Source of the DNA: Hoeflea_A sp965216535
GTDB lineage: Bacteria; Pseudomonadota; Alphaproteobacteria; Rhizobiales; Rhizobiaceae
NCBI GenBank assembly: GCA_965216535.1
Contig: OZ244175.1
Location: forward strand, 4,774,001 to 4,838,000
Direction of reading: 5' to 3'
Length of the DNA: 64,000 nt
Below are positions 25,684-33,537 of the stretch, in pieces (position 1 is the stretch's first letter; each line of letters starts with the position of its first letter). The notes below the pieces were generated by a model. The model did not search any database. It was given only the letters and a program-made list of their open reading frames with translations, and was not told where the DNA came from. The translations under genes and the position numbers were made by a program.

Positions 25684-26676
25684 TCAGGAAGGTTCCGTCA
25701 TCGTCGTCGACTGAAACTTCGACATCAGGTAAGGCCCTGACCGGACTGGTTCATATTTTGCAGTTTCGCCCTGCCCGATACAGGATTCCAGGCAGCGGAT
25801 TTCGGCATCCCAGTTCGGTTGATGGAAGAAGGCGAACGACTGCCGCCGCTCAAGTCCACCCTCCTGGGCTGACGGATTCACGACGCGATGCAGCGTCGAC
25901 ACCCATCGGTCATTGGTCCACAACGCCATCAAATCACCAATGTTGATGACAAAAGCACCAGGGACAGGCGGTACCGGGATCCAGTCTCCGGCTGCCGACC
26001 GGATTTCCAATCCCCTGGAGCCGGCCTGCGGCAGCAAGATTGTCAGGCTTCCGTAATCGGTGTGGGCTCCGGCGCGCAGTTGACCAGGCTCCGGCGCCTT
26101 TACCTGTTCGGGATAATTGAGCGCCCGCAGAGCGCTGATCGGCTGATCGATATAGGAATCGAAAAAGGCCTCGGGCAGGTCCAGAGCGACGGCGAAAACC
26201 CGCATGATCCGCTCGGCCAGGTTCTCCATCGCACTGTAGTAAGCGCTCCAGGCCTGTCTGAAGCCTTCCGGTTCGTCCGGCCAAATGGTCGCCGCGTAGC
26301 AAAATCCGAGCGCCTGTGGATCGACTATGTCAGTCGGAACGCTTTGCGGACCGCCGTTGAAACTCTCTTTCAGATCCGGAGGAGTGTCGACACCTTGCGA
26401 TTTCGCGAGGGCCTCCAATTCCGGTCCGAGGTAACCGTAGGGATATCCCTCATAAGGGGCCCTGGCGCGCTGCTTGACGCCTGCCGGCAAGCTGAAAAAA
26501 TCATGCGCCTTGTTCCAGGCGCCCTCTATGACGGATTGTGGAACCCCGTGATTGCCAATGGCCAGGAAGCCGGTGGAGCGACAAATCTCATCGACTTGCC
26601 GCCCCAGGGTCTGCTTGCCGGCCTGATCGGCACCTTCAAATGCCCCGAGATCGAAAACCGGGAATTCACCGGACAT
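25684..26676 (-). CDS. 2-oxoglutarate/Fe(II)-dependent oxygenase of the isopenicillin N synthase family
   Basis: A 330-residue non-haem iron oxygenase. The N-terminal DIOX_N part (FPVFDLGAF, then TGFLAIGNHGVP) precedes the double-stranded beta-helix with the iron ligands H205-x-D207 (GAHTDYGSLTILL) and H263 (TLHRVVNPS), and RRQSFAFFHQ supplies the 2-oxoglutarate Arg. The substrate is unknown; bacterial relatives act on small metabolites. GGAGG lies 8 nt before the ATG at 26676. It is between ldtR and the L,D-transpeptidase gene on the same strand; whether it shares LdtR control is an open inference. Confidence 0.87.
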   Translation of the reverse strand: MSGEFPVFDLGAFEGADQAGKQTLGRQVDEICRSTGFLAIGNHGVPQSVIEGAWNKAHDFFSLPAGVKQRARAPYEGYPYGYLGPELEALAKSQGVDTPPDLKESFNGGPQSVPTDIVDPQALGFCYAATIWPDEPEGFRQAWSAYYSAMENLAERIMRVFAVALDLPEAFFDSYIDQPISALRALNYPEQVKAPEPGQLRAGAHTDYGSLTILLPQAGSRGLEIRSAAGDWIPVPPVPGAFVINIGDLMALWTNDRWVSTLHRVVNPSAQEGGLERRQSFAFFHQPNWDAEIRCLESCIGQGETAKYEPVRSGPYLMSKFQSTTMTEPS

Positions 26677-26788
26677 GACTGTCGCCTCCGCGTTCAAATA
26701 TGCGCGGAAAGCGACCATATCAGCGGACCGAGGTCAATATGGTCCTGTCTCGGGTGCCCGGCCCGTCCCGGCCACCCGTGAGCCCCGA

Positions 26789-27298
26789 CTAAAGGCGATA
26801 GAGAATCTGGTCGTTCCAGAAACGGTCCAGCCGCTGCAGCGCCTTGTTCATGCGCTGAAATTCCTCTGCGCTGATGCCGCCCACCTGTTCGATTGACCCA
26901 ATGTGTCGCTCGTAAAGGCCTGCGACGACATCGGCGACCTCTTTGCCCTTTGCCGTCAGGCTGATCCGCACCGAGCGGCGGTCAACGCGAGAGCGCTGAT
27001 GGTTGATGAAACCCATATCCACGAGTTTCTTCAGATTGTAGGAAACGTTCGATCCCAGATAATAGCCACGCGAACGCAATTCGCCCGCTGTCAGTTCGGA
27101 CGTACCGATATTGAACAGCAGCAATGCCTGGATCGCATTGATGTCGCTGCGGCCATTACGCTCGAACTCATCCTTGATGACGTCCAGCAGGCGGCGATGC
27201 AGCCGTTCTACCAGCTGCAGCGCTTCCATATAGAGAGAACGCAACGCGTTCTTGTCTTCTTCCGGCGGAGATGCCTCCGCGCGCATGTCGTTTTTCAT
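26789..27298 (-). CDS. ldtR: MarR-type regulator LdtR
   Basis: A 169-residue winged-helix regulator. The segments LQLVERLHRRLLDVIKDEFE, SDINAIQALLLFNIG, LRSRGYYLGSNVSYNLKKLV and RSRVDRRSVRI match the LdtR group of Hyphomicrobiales, which activates L,D-transpeptidase genes and osmotic tolerance. Neighbours agree: an L,D-transpeptidase gene lies downstream and a DUF6163 gene just upstream. TGAGG precedes the ATG. The 142-bp upstream region holds a 10-bp widely spaced inverted repeat. Confidence 0.88.
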   Translation of the reverse strand: MKNDMRAEASPPEEDKNALRSLYMEALQLVERLHRRLLDVIKDEFERNGRSDINAIQALLLFNIGTSELTAGELRSRGYYLGSNVSYNLKKLVDMGFINHQRSRVDRRSVRISLTAKGKEVADVVAGLYERHIGSIEQVGGISAEEFQRMNKALQRLDRFWNDQILYRL

Positions 27299-27366
27299 CG
27301 TGGTGCCTCACTGTCTTGCCCGGCGGTTTTTTGTTTTCCACCTTGAGGCACACCCTATCGAATACG

Positions 27367-27428
27367 TCTAAAATTGAACTTAAAATGCAGCATTAACAAG
27401 CTGTTACTGCGAAGGACGCAATTTTAGA
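27367..27428. promoter_or_regulatory. Widely spaced inverted repeat in the ldtR upstream region
   Basis: The arms TCTAAAATTG (27367-27376) and CAATTTTAGA (27419-27428) are exact inverse complements, 42 bp apart and 52 bp centre to centre, about five helical turns. They flank an AT-rich core with likely ldtR promoter elements. The geometry would suit two dimers or a loop; binding by LdtR is inference. Confidence 0.5.
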
Positions 27429-27440
27429 GTGAATCGAATC

Positions 27441-27866
27441 TTACTCCTCCTCTGGCTCGACACGGCGCGAAAAGTAGAGAGCGACACGAAAAGCTATGTA
27501 GACCAGGGCTGCCAACCCGTGTGCCGCGATCAGCAGCCAGCGGCTGCCATAGAGTTCCGGAAAAGCCCCGTGCATGGCAACTTCGATGGCCGCAGCAACG
27601 AGCCAGACGACCGGTCCCCACGACACCACCATCCAAAGGCCGATGCCGGCGACGGGCCACAGAACCGCCAGTGAAGCGGCGGCGATCTTCCAATGCACAG
27701 GCAACAGGTCGAAGCGCCAGACGCCACCGTCAAGTATGCCGATCAGCAGCGCCCAATAGCGAATTCCGGCGATCAGGCAGAAGATCGCGATAACGCGCTG
27801 AAAAACCTCAAAGGCAAGCTCGGTGGTGCTGGGTCGCGGAGCACTTGGTTCGATGAGGTCGCTCAT
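27441..27866 (-). CDS. DUF6163 family membrane protein
   Basis: A 141-residue inner-membrane protein with about four hydrophobic helices (near residues 22-45, 60-80, 82-100 and 110-130) and a charged C-terminal tail (RRVEPEEE). DUF6163 proteins are small Hyphomicrobiales proteins without a known function, found beside ldtR as here. The start codon overlaps the stop of the upstream hydratase gene by four bases (ATGA), so the pair is translationally coupled. Confidence 0.78.
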   Translation of the reverse strand: MSDLIEPSAPRPSTTELAFEVFQRVIAIFCLIAGIRYWALLIGILDGGVWRFDLLPVHWKIAAASLAVLWPVAGIGLWMVVSWGPVVWLVAAAIEVAMHGAFPELYGSRWLLIAAHGLAALVYIAFRVALYFSRRVEPEEE

Positions 27867-28921
27867 GCCAATCCGGGAATGTCAGTCAAATCGTCCTGCC
27901 CGAGCGAGCGGAAATAGCTGTCGACCGCGGCCTCGGTAACTGCTTCTAACGACCGCGGGTTCCATTTCGGGTCATTCGTTTTGTCGACGATCACCGAACG
28001 GATGCCTTCATAGAAGTCGCTGGCCTGCAACATGCGATAAAGGATCCGATATTCCATCCGCATGCACTCTGCCAGGGACTTGCCGGAGCCCTCTTCAATC
28101 TGCCTGAACGCCACGGCCAGGCTCAGCGGCGCAGCGCGGCGCATGGCTTTGAGTGCCGTTGCTGCAATTTCGCTGGCACTGCTGGCGTTCTCCAAAGTTT
28201 CGACAATGTCTCCGAGGGAGTTTCCTGAAAACAGATGTTCGATTTCGGCCGTATCGAGCTTTGGGCCTGGAACGGATGCAGGCTGGTCGTATCCTTGCAA
28301 AATATCCTCTGCGTCACCCCCGGCGGCCAAGTCCGCCTCCAGTGCCGATAGATGCTCAGCGGAAACAACATGGGTCGCTATCCCGCAACGAAGAGCATCG
28401 CCCGCTCGAATGCGGGCACCCGTCAGGCCGAGATAGAATCCCATGCGGCCGGGGAGCCTGGACAGAAAATAGCTGCCGCCAACATCCGGGAAAAACCCGA
28501 TGCCGACCTCGGGCATGGAAAAAACCGCATTTTCGGTCATAACTCTGTAACGACCGTGGACGGAAACGCCGACGCCCCCACCCATGACGATCCCATCGAT
28601 GAGCGAGACTATCGGCTTCGGATAGATGCCAAGGCGCGCGTTCAGTCGATACTCGTCCCGAAAGAACTCAAAATGGTGATTTCCCGTCTGACCCTGCTTG
28701 TAGAGATCGAGCAAGTCGCCGCCTGCGCTGAATGCCCGGCCACGTGCACGAATGACGACATGGTGGATGTTCGGGTCAGCTTCCCAGTGGTCGAGAATCG
28801 ACCAAATTCCGTTGACCATATTGTGGGTCAACGCATTCAACGCTGCCTCGCGGGTCAGGGTAATGAAACCGGCCGGGCTGTCCTCTTCGAAAACGATCTC
28901 GTCGTTGCTGCCCAGCTCCAT
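27863..28921 (-). CDS. Enoyl-CoA hydratase/isomerase family, 3-hydroxyisobutyryl-CoA hydrolase-like
   Basis: A 352-residue crotonase-fold protein of the HIBCH type. Diagnostic stretches: RGRAFSAGGDLLDLY (oxyanion hole), DGIVMGGGVGVSVHGRYRV and MPEVGIGFFPDVGGSYFLSRL. HIBCH releases 3-hydroxyisobutyrate from its CoA ester in valine breakdown; the length and the C-terminal half (FRQIEEGSGKSLAECM, then DFYEGIRSVIVDK) fit that subgroup better than simple hydratases. No other valine genes are nearby. It is coupled to the DUF6163 gene by an ATGA overlap and divergent from hemB. Confidence 0.88.
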   Translation of the reverse strand: MELGSNDEIVFEEDSPAGFITLTREAALNALTHNMVNGIWSILDHWEADPNIHHVVIRARGRAFSAGGDLLDLYKQGQTGNHHFEFFRDEYRLNARLGIYPKPIVSLIDGIVMGGGVGVSVHGRYRVMTENAVFSMPEVGIGFFPDVGGSYFLSRLPGRMGFYLGLTGARIRAGDALRCGIATHVVSAEHLSALEADLAAGGDAEDILQGYDQPASVPGPKLDTAEIEHLFSGNSLGDIVETLENASSASEIAATALKAMRRAAPLSLAVAFRQIEEGSGKSLAECMRMEYRILYRMLQASDFYEGIRSVIVDKTNDPKWNPRSLEAVTEAAVDSYFRSLGQDDLTDIPGLA

Positions 28922-29112
28922 CCCGGAAATCGCTCCCTCTTAACCACAAGGAATGGCTGTACGCACCGCCTCGCCCGAGGTCAATGGCGTTGGTTGCCGG
29001 GCAGTGGCCTGACGGCGGTAGTTGCAGCGTCAAAGTGCTCTCTTGGTCGTCAGCGTCCGCGCGTGATACACAGCTAGAAGATTGACCCTTTGCTACGCGT
29101 ACAGAGGCAGGC

Positions 29113-30147
29113 ATGAACCGGCAGATAAACAAGGGCGAACTGCGTCAACGCAGCGTTGATGAAATCACCGGAGGGCGGCGGATGCGCCGCAACCGAAAAG
29201 CGGGTTGGGTTCGCGACCTCACGCGCGAAAACACGCTAACGGTCAATGACCTGATCTGGCCCATCTTTCTGATCCCCGGAGAAAACCGGCGTGAACCCAT
29301 CGACGCCATGCCCGGGGTCTCCCGAGTAACGCCCGATCTGGCGGCAAGGGAAGCCGAGAAAGCTGCAGAACTCGGAATTCCCGCAATTGCCACATTTCCG
29401 AATATCGAAGCCGAACTGCGTGACGTTACGGGTTCGAACATTCTGGAAGCGGACAACCTGATCAACCAGGCAACGAAGGCAATCAAGGCCGCAGCTCCTG
29501 AGGTCGGCGTGATCACCGACGTGGCTCTTGATCCGTTTACCAGCCATGGTCACGACGGCATCCTGCGCGACGGCGTCATCGTCAATGACGAAACGGTAGC
29601 GGTTATCACCCGAGCGGCGGTGATGCAGGCGGAGGCCGGAGCCGACATTATCGCCCCGTCGGAAATGATGGACGGGCGCATCGGTGCGATACGCGATGCT
29701 CTCGACTCGAGCGGTTTCAGCGATGTCGGCATCATGTCTTACGCGACCAAATATGCCTCGAGTTATTACGGGCCCTACCGGGAAGCCATCGGGACACAGG
29801 GACTGCTGAAGGGTGACAAGCGAACCTATTACATCGATCCGGCCAACACGGACGAGGCGGTCCGCGAGGCTGCCCTGGACGTTGAAGAAGGGGCCGACAT
29901 GCTGATGGTCAAGCCCGGCCTTCCCTATCTCGATATCATCTGGCGGCTGAAGGAAACGTTTGGCATGCCGACCTTCGCCTACCAGGTCTCTGGCGAGTAT
30001 TCGATGATCCGGGCAGCCGAACAGAACGGCTGGATCGACGGTGAGCGTGTGATGATGGAGAGCCTCACGGCTTTCAAACGAGCCGGCTGCGACGGCATCC
30101 TGACCTATTTCGCACCCTTTGCCGCGGCACTTTTGAAGAAGGACTGA
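29113..30147 (+). CDS. hemB: Delta-aminolevulinic acid dehydratase (porphobilinogen synthase)
   Basis: A 344-residue enzyme joining two aminolevulinates to porphobilinogen in haem synthesis. The Schiff-base lysines are K213 (SYATKYASSYYGPYR) and K267 (MLMVKPGLPYLD). The metal region DVALDPFTSHGHDG (136-149) is aspartate-rich with no cysteines, the Mg-type rather than zinc-type site, as is usual in Rhizobiales. AGAGG precedes the ATG. It is a single gene, divergent from the crotonase-family gene and followed by the RDD gene. Confidence 0.96.
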   Translation: MNRQINKGELRQRSVDEITGGRRMRRNRKAGWVRDLTRENTLTVNDLIWPIFLIPGENRREPIDAMPGVSRVTPDLAAREAEKAAELGIPAIATFPNIEAELRDVTGSNILEADNLINQATKAIKAAAPEVGVITDVALDPFTSHGHDGILRDGVIVNDETVAVITRAAVMQAEAGADIIAPSEMMDGRIGAIRDALDSSGFSDVGIMSYATKYASSYYGPYREAIGTQGLLKGDKRTYYIDPANTDEAVREAALDVEEGADMLMVKPGLPYLDIIWRLKETFGMPTFAYQVSGEYSMIRAAEQNGWIDGERVMMESLTAFKRAGCDGILTYFAPFAAALLKKD

Positions 30148-30264
30148 GTCGGGCGCCCTACCTTGAAGGCGGCCTTCATCATCCCCACCTTTTCGATGAA
30201 TTGACCATGATATCTGCTGTTTCGTGGCGCTTTTCAGCGTCCGACGTGCAGGAAAGGTGCTGCG

Positions 30265-30726
30265 GTGACGCATTCGACGGAAATGATGGACATCGATTTG
30301 GACAGCTGGAGAAGCTATGAAGGCGTTCGGTCTCGACGCATCATGGCGTTCTTTATCGATTATGCGCTGGTGCTGGCGCTCTGCATCCCGGTTGCCGTGC
30401 TGATCTTCTTCATCGGTGTCTTCAGCTTTGGCCTCGGGTGGGCACTCTACTCGGTGCTGTTTGCGATCGTCGCCCTGCCCTATGTCGGCTTGACCCTAGG
30501 CGGCCCCAAACAGGCAACACCGGGCATGCAGATTGCCGGTGTTCGGATGAGCCGCACCGACGGTGGCCCGGTCGATCCGATGCTGGCGATGGTCCACGCC
30601 GTTTTGTTTTGGGTCGGAAATGTGGTTCTTACACCCTTGATCCTGCTGGTCAGTCTCTTTACGGACCGCAAACGGCTTCTGCATGACCTCTTGCTCGGCG
30701 TCGTGGTCATTCGCGACGATCGCTAG
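30265..30726 (+). CDS. RDD family membrane protein
   Basis: A 153-residue inner-membrane protein with three hydrophobic segments. It has the RDD signature residues: RSRRIMAFFIDYALVLAL (R..D near residues 24-32), GGPKQATPGMQIAGVRM in the centre and DRKRLLHDLLLGVVV at the C-terminus. The family has no settled function; some members affect Na+/H+ exchange. The start is GTG with GGAAAGG upstream; an ATG follows six codons later. It lies between hemB and the SLC13 gene, all on the plus strand. Confidence 0.85.
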   Translation: MTHSTEMMDIDLDSWRSYEGVRSRRIMAFFIDYALVLALCIPVAVLIFFIGVFSFGLGWALYSVLFAIVALPYVGLTLGGPKQATPGMQIAGVRMSRTDGGPVDPMLAMVHAVLFWVGNVVLTPLILLVSLFTDRKRLLHDLLLGVVVIRDDR

Positions 30727-30895
30727 GGTTAGGCTGAACGACCCAATGCCGGTGGGTGTTGGAACAAACTTTCCCGAAACAGGTCATGAAGGCAATTCTG
30801 CGGTTGCCTTTATCCGCATATTGAAATCGCGCTCTTGGACGGAATGAGTTCGGTGAAGTAGGCTACATCCAGCGCTCATTGGACCTGGATCGGGC

Positions 30896-32734
30896 ATGCA
30901 GGATCTTCATCTTCTGGCGACCTTCGTCATTATTGGCGCCGCCGTCATTGCCTACGCCTCCGAAAGACTATCGATGGAGGCGGTGTCGCTGGGGTCCCTT
31001 TCGGTCCTGTTGCTGCTCTTCGGTTTCTTTCCCTACACCGATGCGCAAGGAATGGCCCTGACACCGGCGGTTCTGCTGAAGGGCTTCTCGGATCCGGCAC
31101 TTGCAACGGTCATTGCTCTGCTGATCGTTGGCCAAGGGCTTTTTGCCACGGATGCCATTGACGGCCCGGCCCGGGCTTTCGGCCGGTTGGGCGGAACCAG
31201 TGGCCGGCGATCCATCTTTCTCGTCATCATTGCCGCGGGTGCCCTGAGCGCCTTTCTCAACAACACTCCGGTTGTGGTGATTTTCATCCCCATCCTGACG
31301 GTGATCGCGGCGCAACGGCGCTACCCCGGTTTTCGCGCCTTCATGCCCCTCTCCTTCATGTGCATTCTCGGCGGCATGACGACACTGCTGGGCTCGTCCA
31401 CTAACCTGATCGCCGCCGGCGTTGCTCAGGACAATGGGGTTACCATATCGTTCTTCGATCTAACCGGCATGGGACTGATGCTGGCGGCCGTCGGTGGTAT
31501 CTACGTTCTCTTTGTCATGCCGTGGATGATGCGCGAACGCTCCTCGGACATGGTCCGTGATCACTCCACCCAAGGGGCGCAGTTTATCGGCGAGATACCG
31601 ATCGTCCCGGGGCATCCGTTCATTGGCCTGAAATCGCGCGCCGGCATGTTTCCGGGCATTCGCGATCTCACGTTGCGCCTGATGCATCGTCGCGACGTTC
31701 CGATCCTGCCACCGTTCGAAGACATTACGCTGTCCGCCGGCGACACCCTCGTCGTGACCGGAACGAGGCGCGCGTTCTCCCGCGCGCTTGCACATGGCAA
31801 TGCCATTGCGGACCCGGATGAACCCACCGACAGTAGCGAGGTCCCCGAAGACGGCGTCGATACTCCCCGGCCGGGTCCGGACTACCACCTTGCAGAGGCT
31901 GTGCTCGCACCGGGATCGCGGTTTGCGGGCCGGACAATCCAGCTGTCAGGCATACGCGCCCGCTACGGCATTTCGGTCTTCGGCGTGCAGCGCAAGAGCC
32001 GCATGGCGCGCATGCCGCTGTCGGAAATCCGGCTGGAGCCCGGCGACACCCTGCTGCTCGGCGGCAACTACGACCAGCTCATGCATATGCGTGGCGACCA
32101 CGATCTGCTGCTGCTCGAATATTCGGCCGAGCCGGTTCCCCAAACGCGCAAGGCAACAATCGCCTTCACGATCTTCCTGATGATCATCGTCCTGTCCGCT
32201 TTCGAGATCCTGCCGATCGTGGTCAGCGCGATATCGGGCGCCGCCCTGATGCTGGCGTTCGGATGTCTGACGATTTACCAGGCGGCGCGTGCCTTCGACC
32301 GGCAGGTTTTCCTGCTGGTCGGCTCATCCATAGCCCTGGCAACCGCCATGCAGGCCACGGGCGGTGCGTCCCTGATTGCTCAGTCGACCGTTGCGGCGCT
32401 GATGGATGCGCCTGTCCCGATCGTGCTTTCGCTGCTTTTTATCGTCATGGCCTTTGTGACGAACATTCTCAGCAACAATGCGACGGCGGTCCTGTTCATG
32501 CCGATCGCGCTCGGAATTGCCGCCCGGCTTGATGCATCGCAGGAAGCCTTTGTGGCCGCGGTGATCTTCGCCGCCAACACCAGCTTCGCTACTCCGATCG
32601 GGTATCAGACGAACCTGCTGGTCATGGGTCCCGGTCATTATGGATTTCGCGATTTTCTTCGTGCCGGTCTTCCGTTGGTCGCCATCATCTGGTTAACATT
32701 TTCACTTATCGCGCCATGGTATTATGGCCTATGA
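30896..32734 (+). CDS. SLC13-family permease with central TrkA-C domains
   Basis: A 612-residue anion permease of the SLC13/DASS type, probably Na+-coupled uptake of sulfate or di/tricarboxylates. The first membrane half carries LNNTPVVVIFIP and LGSSTNLIAAG; the soluble middle (about 215-405) has two RCK_C/TrkA-C-like repeats ending in GDTLVVTG and GDTLLLGG; the second half carries TNILSNNATAV and ANTSFATPIGYQTNLLVMGPG. The paired SNT motifs mark the substrate site. Substrate not assignable. It ends 31 bp before bpt. Confidence 0.9.
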   Translation: MQDLHLLATFVIIGAAVIAYASERLSMEAVSLGSLSVLLLLFGFFPYTDAQGMALTPAVLLKGFSDPALATVIALLIVGQGLFATDAIDGPARAFGRLGGTSGRRSIFLVIIAAGALSAFLNNTPVVVIFIPILTVIAAQRRYPGFRAFMPLSFMCILGGMTTLLGSSTNLIAAGVAQDNGVTISFFDLTGMGLMLAAVGGIYVLFVMPWMMRERSSDMVRDHSTQGAQFIGEIPIVPGHPFIGLKSRAGMFPGIRDLTLRLMHRRDVPILPPFEDITLSAGDTLVVTGTRRAFSRALAHGNAIADPDEPTDSSEVPEDGVDTPRPGPDYHLAEAVLAPGSRFAGRTIQLSGIRARYGISVFGVQRKSRMARMPLSEIRLEPGDTLLLGGNYDQLMHMRGDHDLLLLEYSAEPVPQTRKATIAFTIFLMIIVLSAFEILPIVVSAISGAALMLAFGCLTIYQAARAFDRQVFLLVGSSIALATAMQATGGASLIAQSTVAALMDAPVPIVLSLLFIVMAFVTNILSNNATAVLFMPIALGIAARLDASQEAFVAAVIFAANTSFATPIGYQTNLLVMGPGHYGFRDFLRAGLPLVAIIWLTFSLIAPWYYGL

Positions 32735-32765
32735 TCGACGGCACACAGGAACCTGACAGAGGTCG

Positions 32766-33524
32766 ATGACGAACCAACCCGTCCAGTCACCGCAGTTCTT
32801 CCTGACGGCGCCGTCGCCCTGCCCCTATCTGGAGGGGCAGTTCGAGCGCAAGGTCTTCACGCACCTGGTCGGCGACAAGGCGGCAGAACTCAATGACCTT
32901 TTGACCCAGGGTGGCTTCCGGCGGTCGCAAAACATCGCCTATCGTCCGGCCTGTGAAAGCTGCCGGGCCTGTGTTTCGGTGCGTATCCTCGCGCAGGAGT
33001 TTGAGGCGAACCGTTCGATGAAACGCATCATCGCACGCAATGACGACATCGCTGCCCAGGAATTCCCCGCCGAACCTTCCAGCGAGCAGTATTCACTGTT
33101 CCGGGCCTATCTCGATGCCCGACACCAGCAGGGCGGAATGTCGGACATGACTGTGCTCGACTATGCGATGATGGTCGAGGACACCCATGTTCCGACTCGA
33201 ATTATCGAATACCGGCTGACCGAGCGTTCGGGCGACGGGAGCGAAGCCGGGCGTCTGGCCGGCGTCGCCCTCAGCGACATGATGGCTGACGGCGTCTCGA
33301 TGGTCTATTCCTTCTTCGATCCGGATTTTGCCAACCGTTCTCTCGGCACCTACATGATCCTCGACCATATCAGGCGAGCCCGCGAAAAGGGTCTGCCGCA
33401 TGTCTACCTCGGTTACTGGGTCGCCGGTTCGCGCAAGATGGGCTACAAGACCCGGTTCCTGCCGCAGGATCATCTTATGGCAAGCGGCTGGGAGCGCTTC
33501 ACGGGCGAGCCCGAGCGCGACTGA
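32766..33524 (+). CDS. bpt: Leucyl/arginyl-protein transferase family (Bpt, ATE-like)
   Basis: A 252-residue aminoacyl-tRNA-protein transferase that adds Leu to N-terminal Asp or Glu, feeding the N-degron pathway (ClpS/ClpAP). It matches the bacterial Bpt family: SPCPYLEGQFERKVFTHL near residues 17-34, the cysteine-rich IAYRPACESCRACVSVRI, then SMVYSFFDPDFANRSLGTYM and YLGYWVAGSRKMGYKTRF. It follows the SLC13 gene closely and is convergent with parC. Confidence 0.92.
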   Translation: MTNQPVQSPQFFLTAPSPCPYLEGQFERKVFTHLVGDKAAELNDLLTQGGFRRSQNIAYRPACESCRACVSVRILAQEFEANRSMKRIIARNDDIAAQEFPAEPSSEQYSLFRAYLDARHQQGGMSDMTVLDYAMMVEDTHVPTRIIEYRLTERSGDGSEAGRLAGVALSDMMADGVSMVYSFFDPDFANRSLGTYMILDHIRRAREKGLPHVYLGYWVAGSRKMGYKTRFLPQDHLMASGWERFTGEPERD

Positions 33525-33537
33525 CCAGCTTTCTTTT

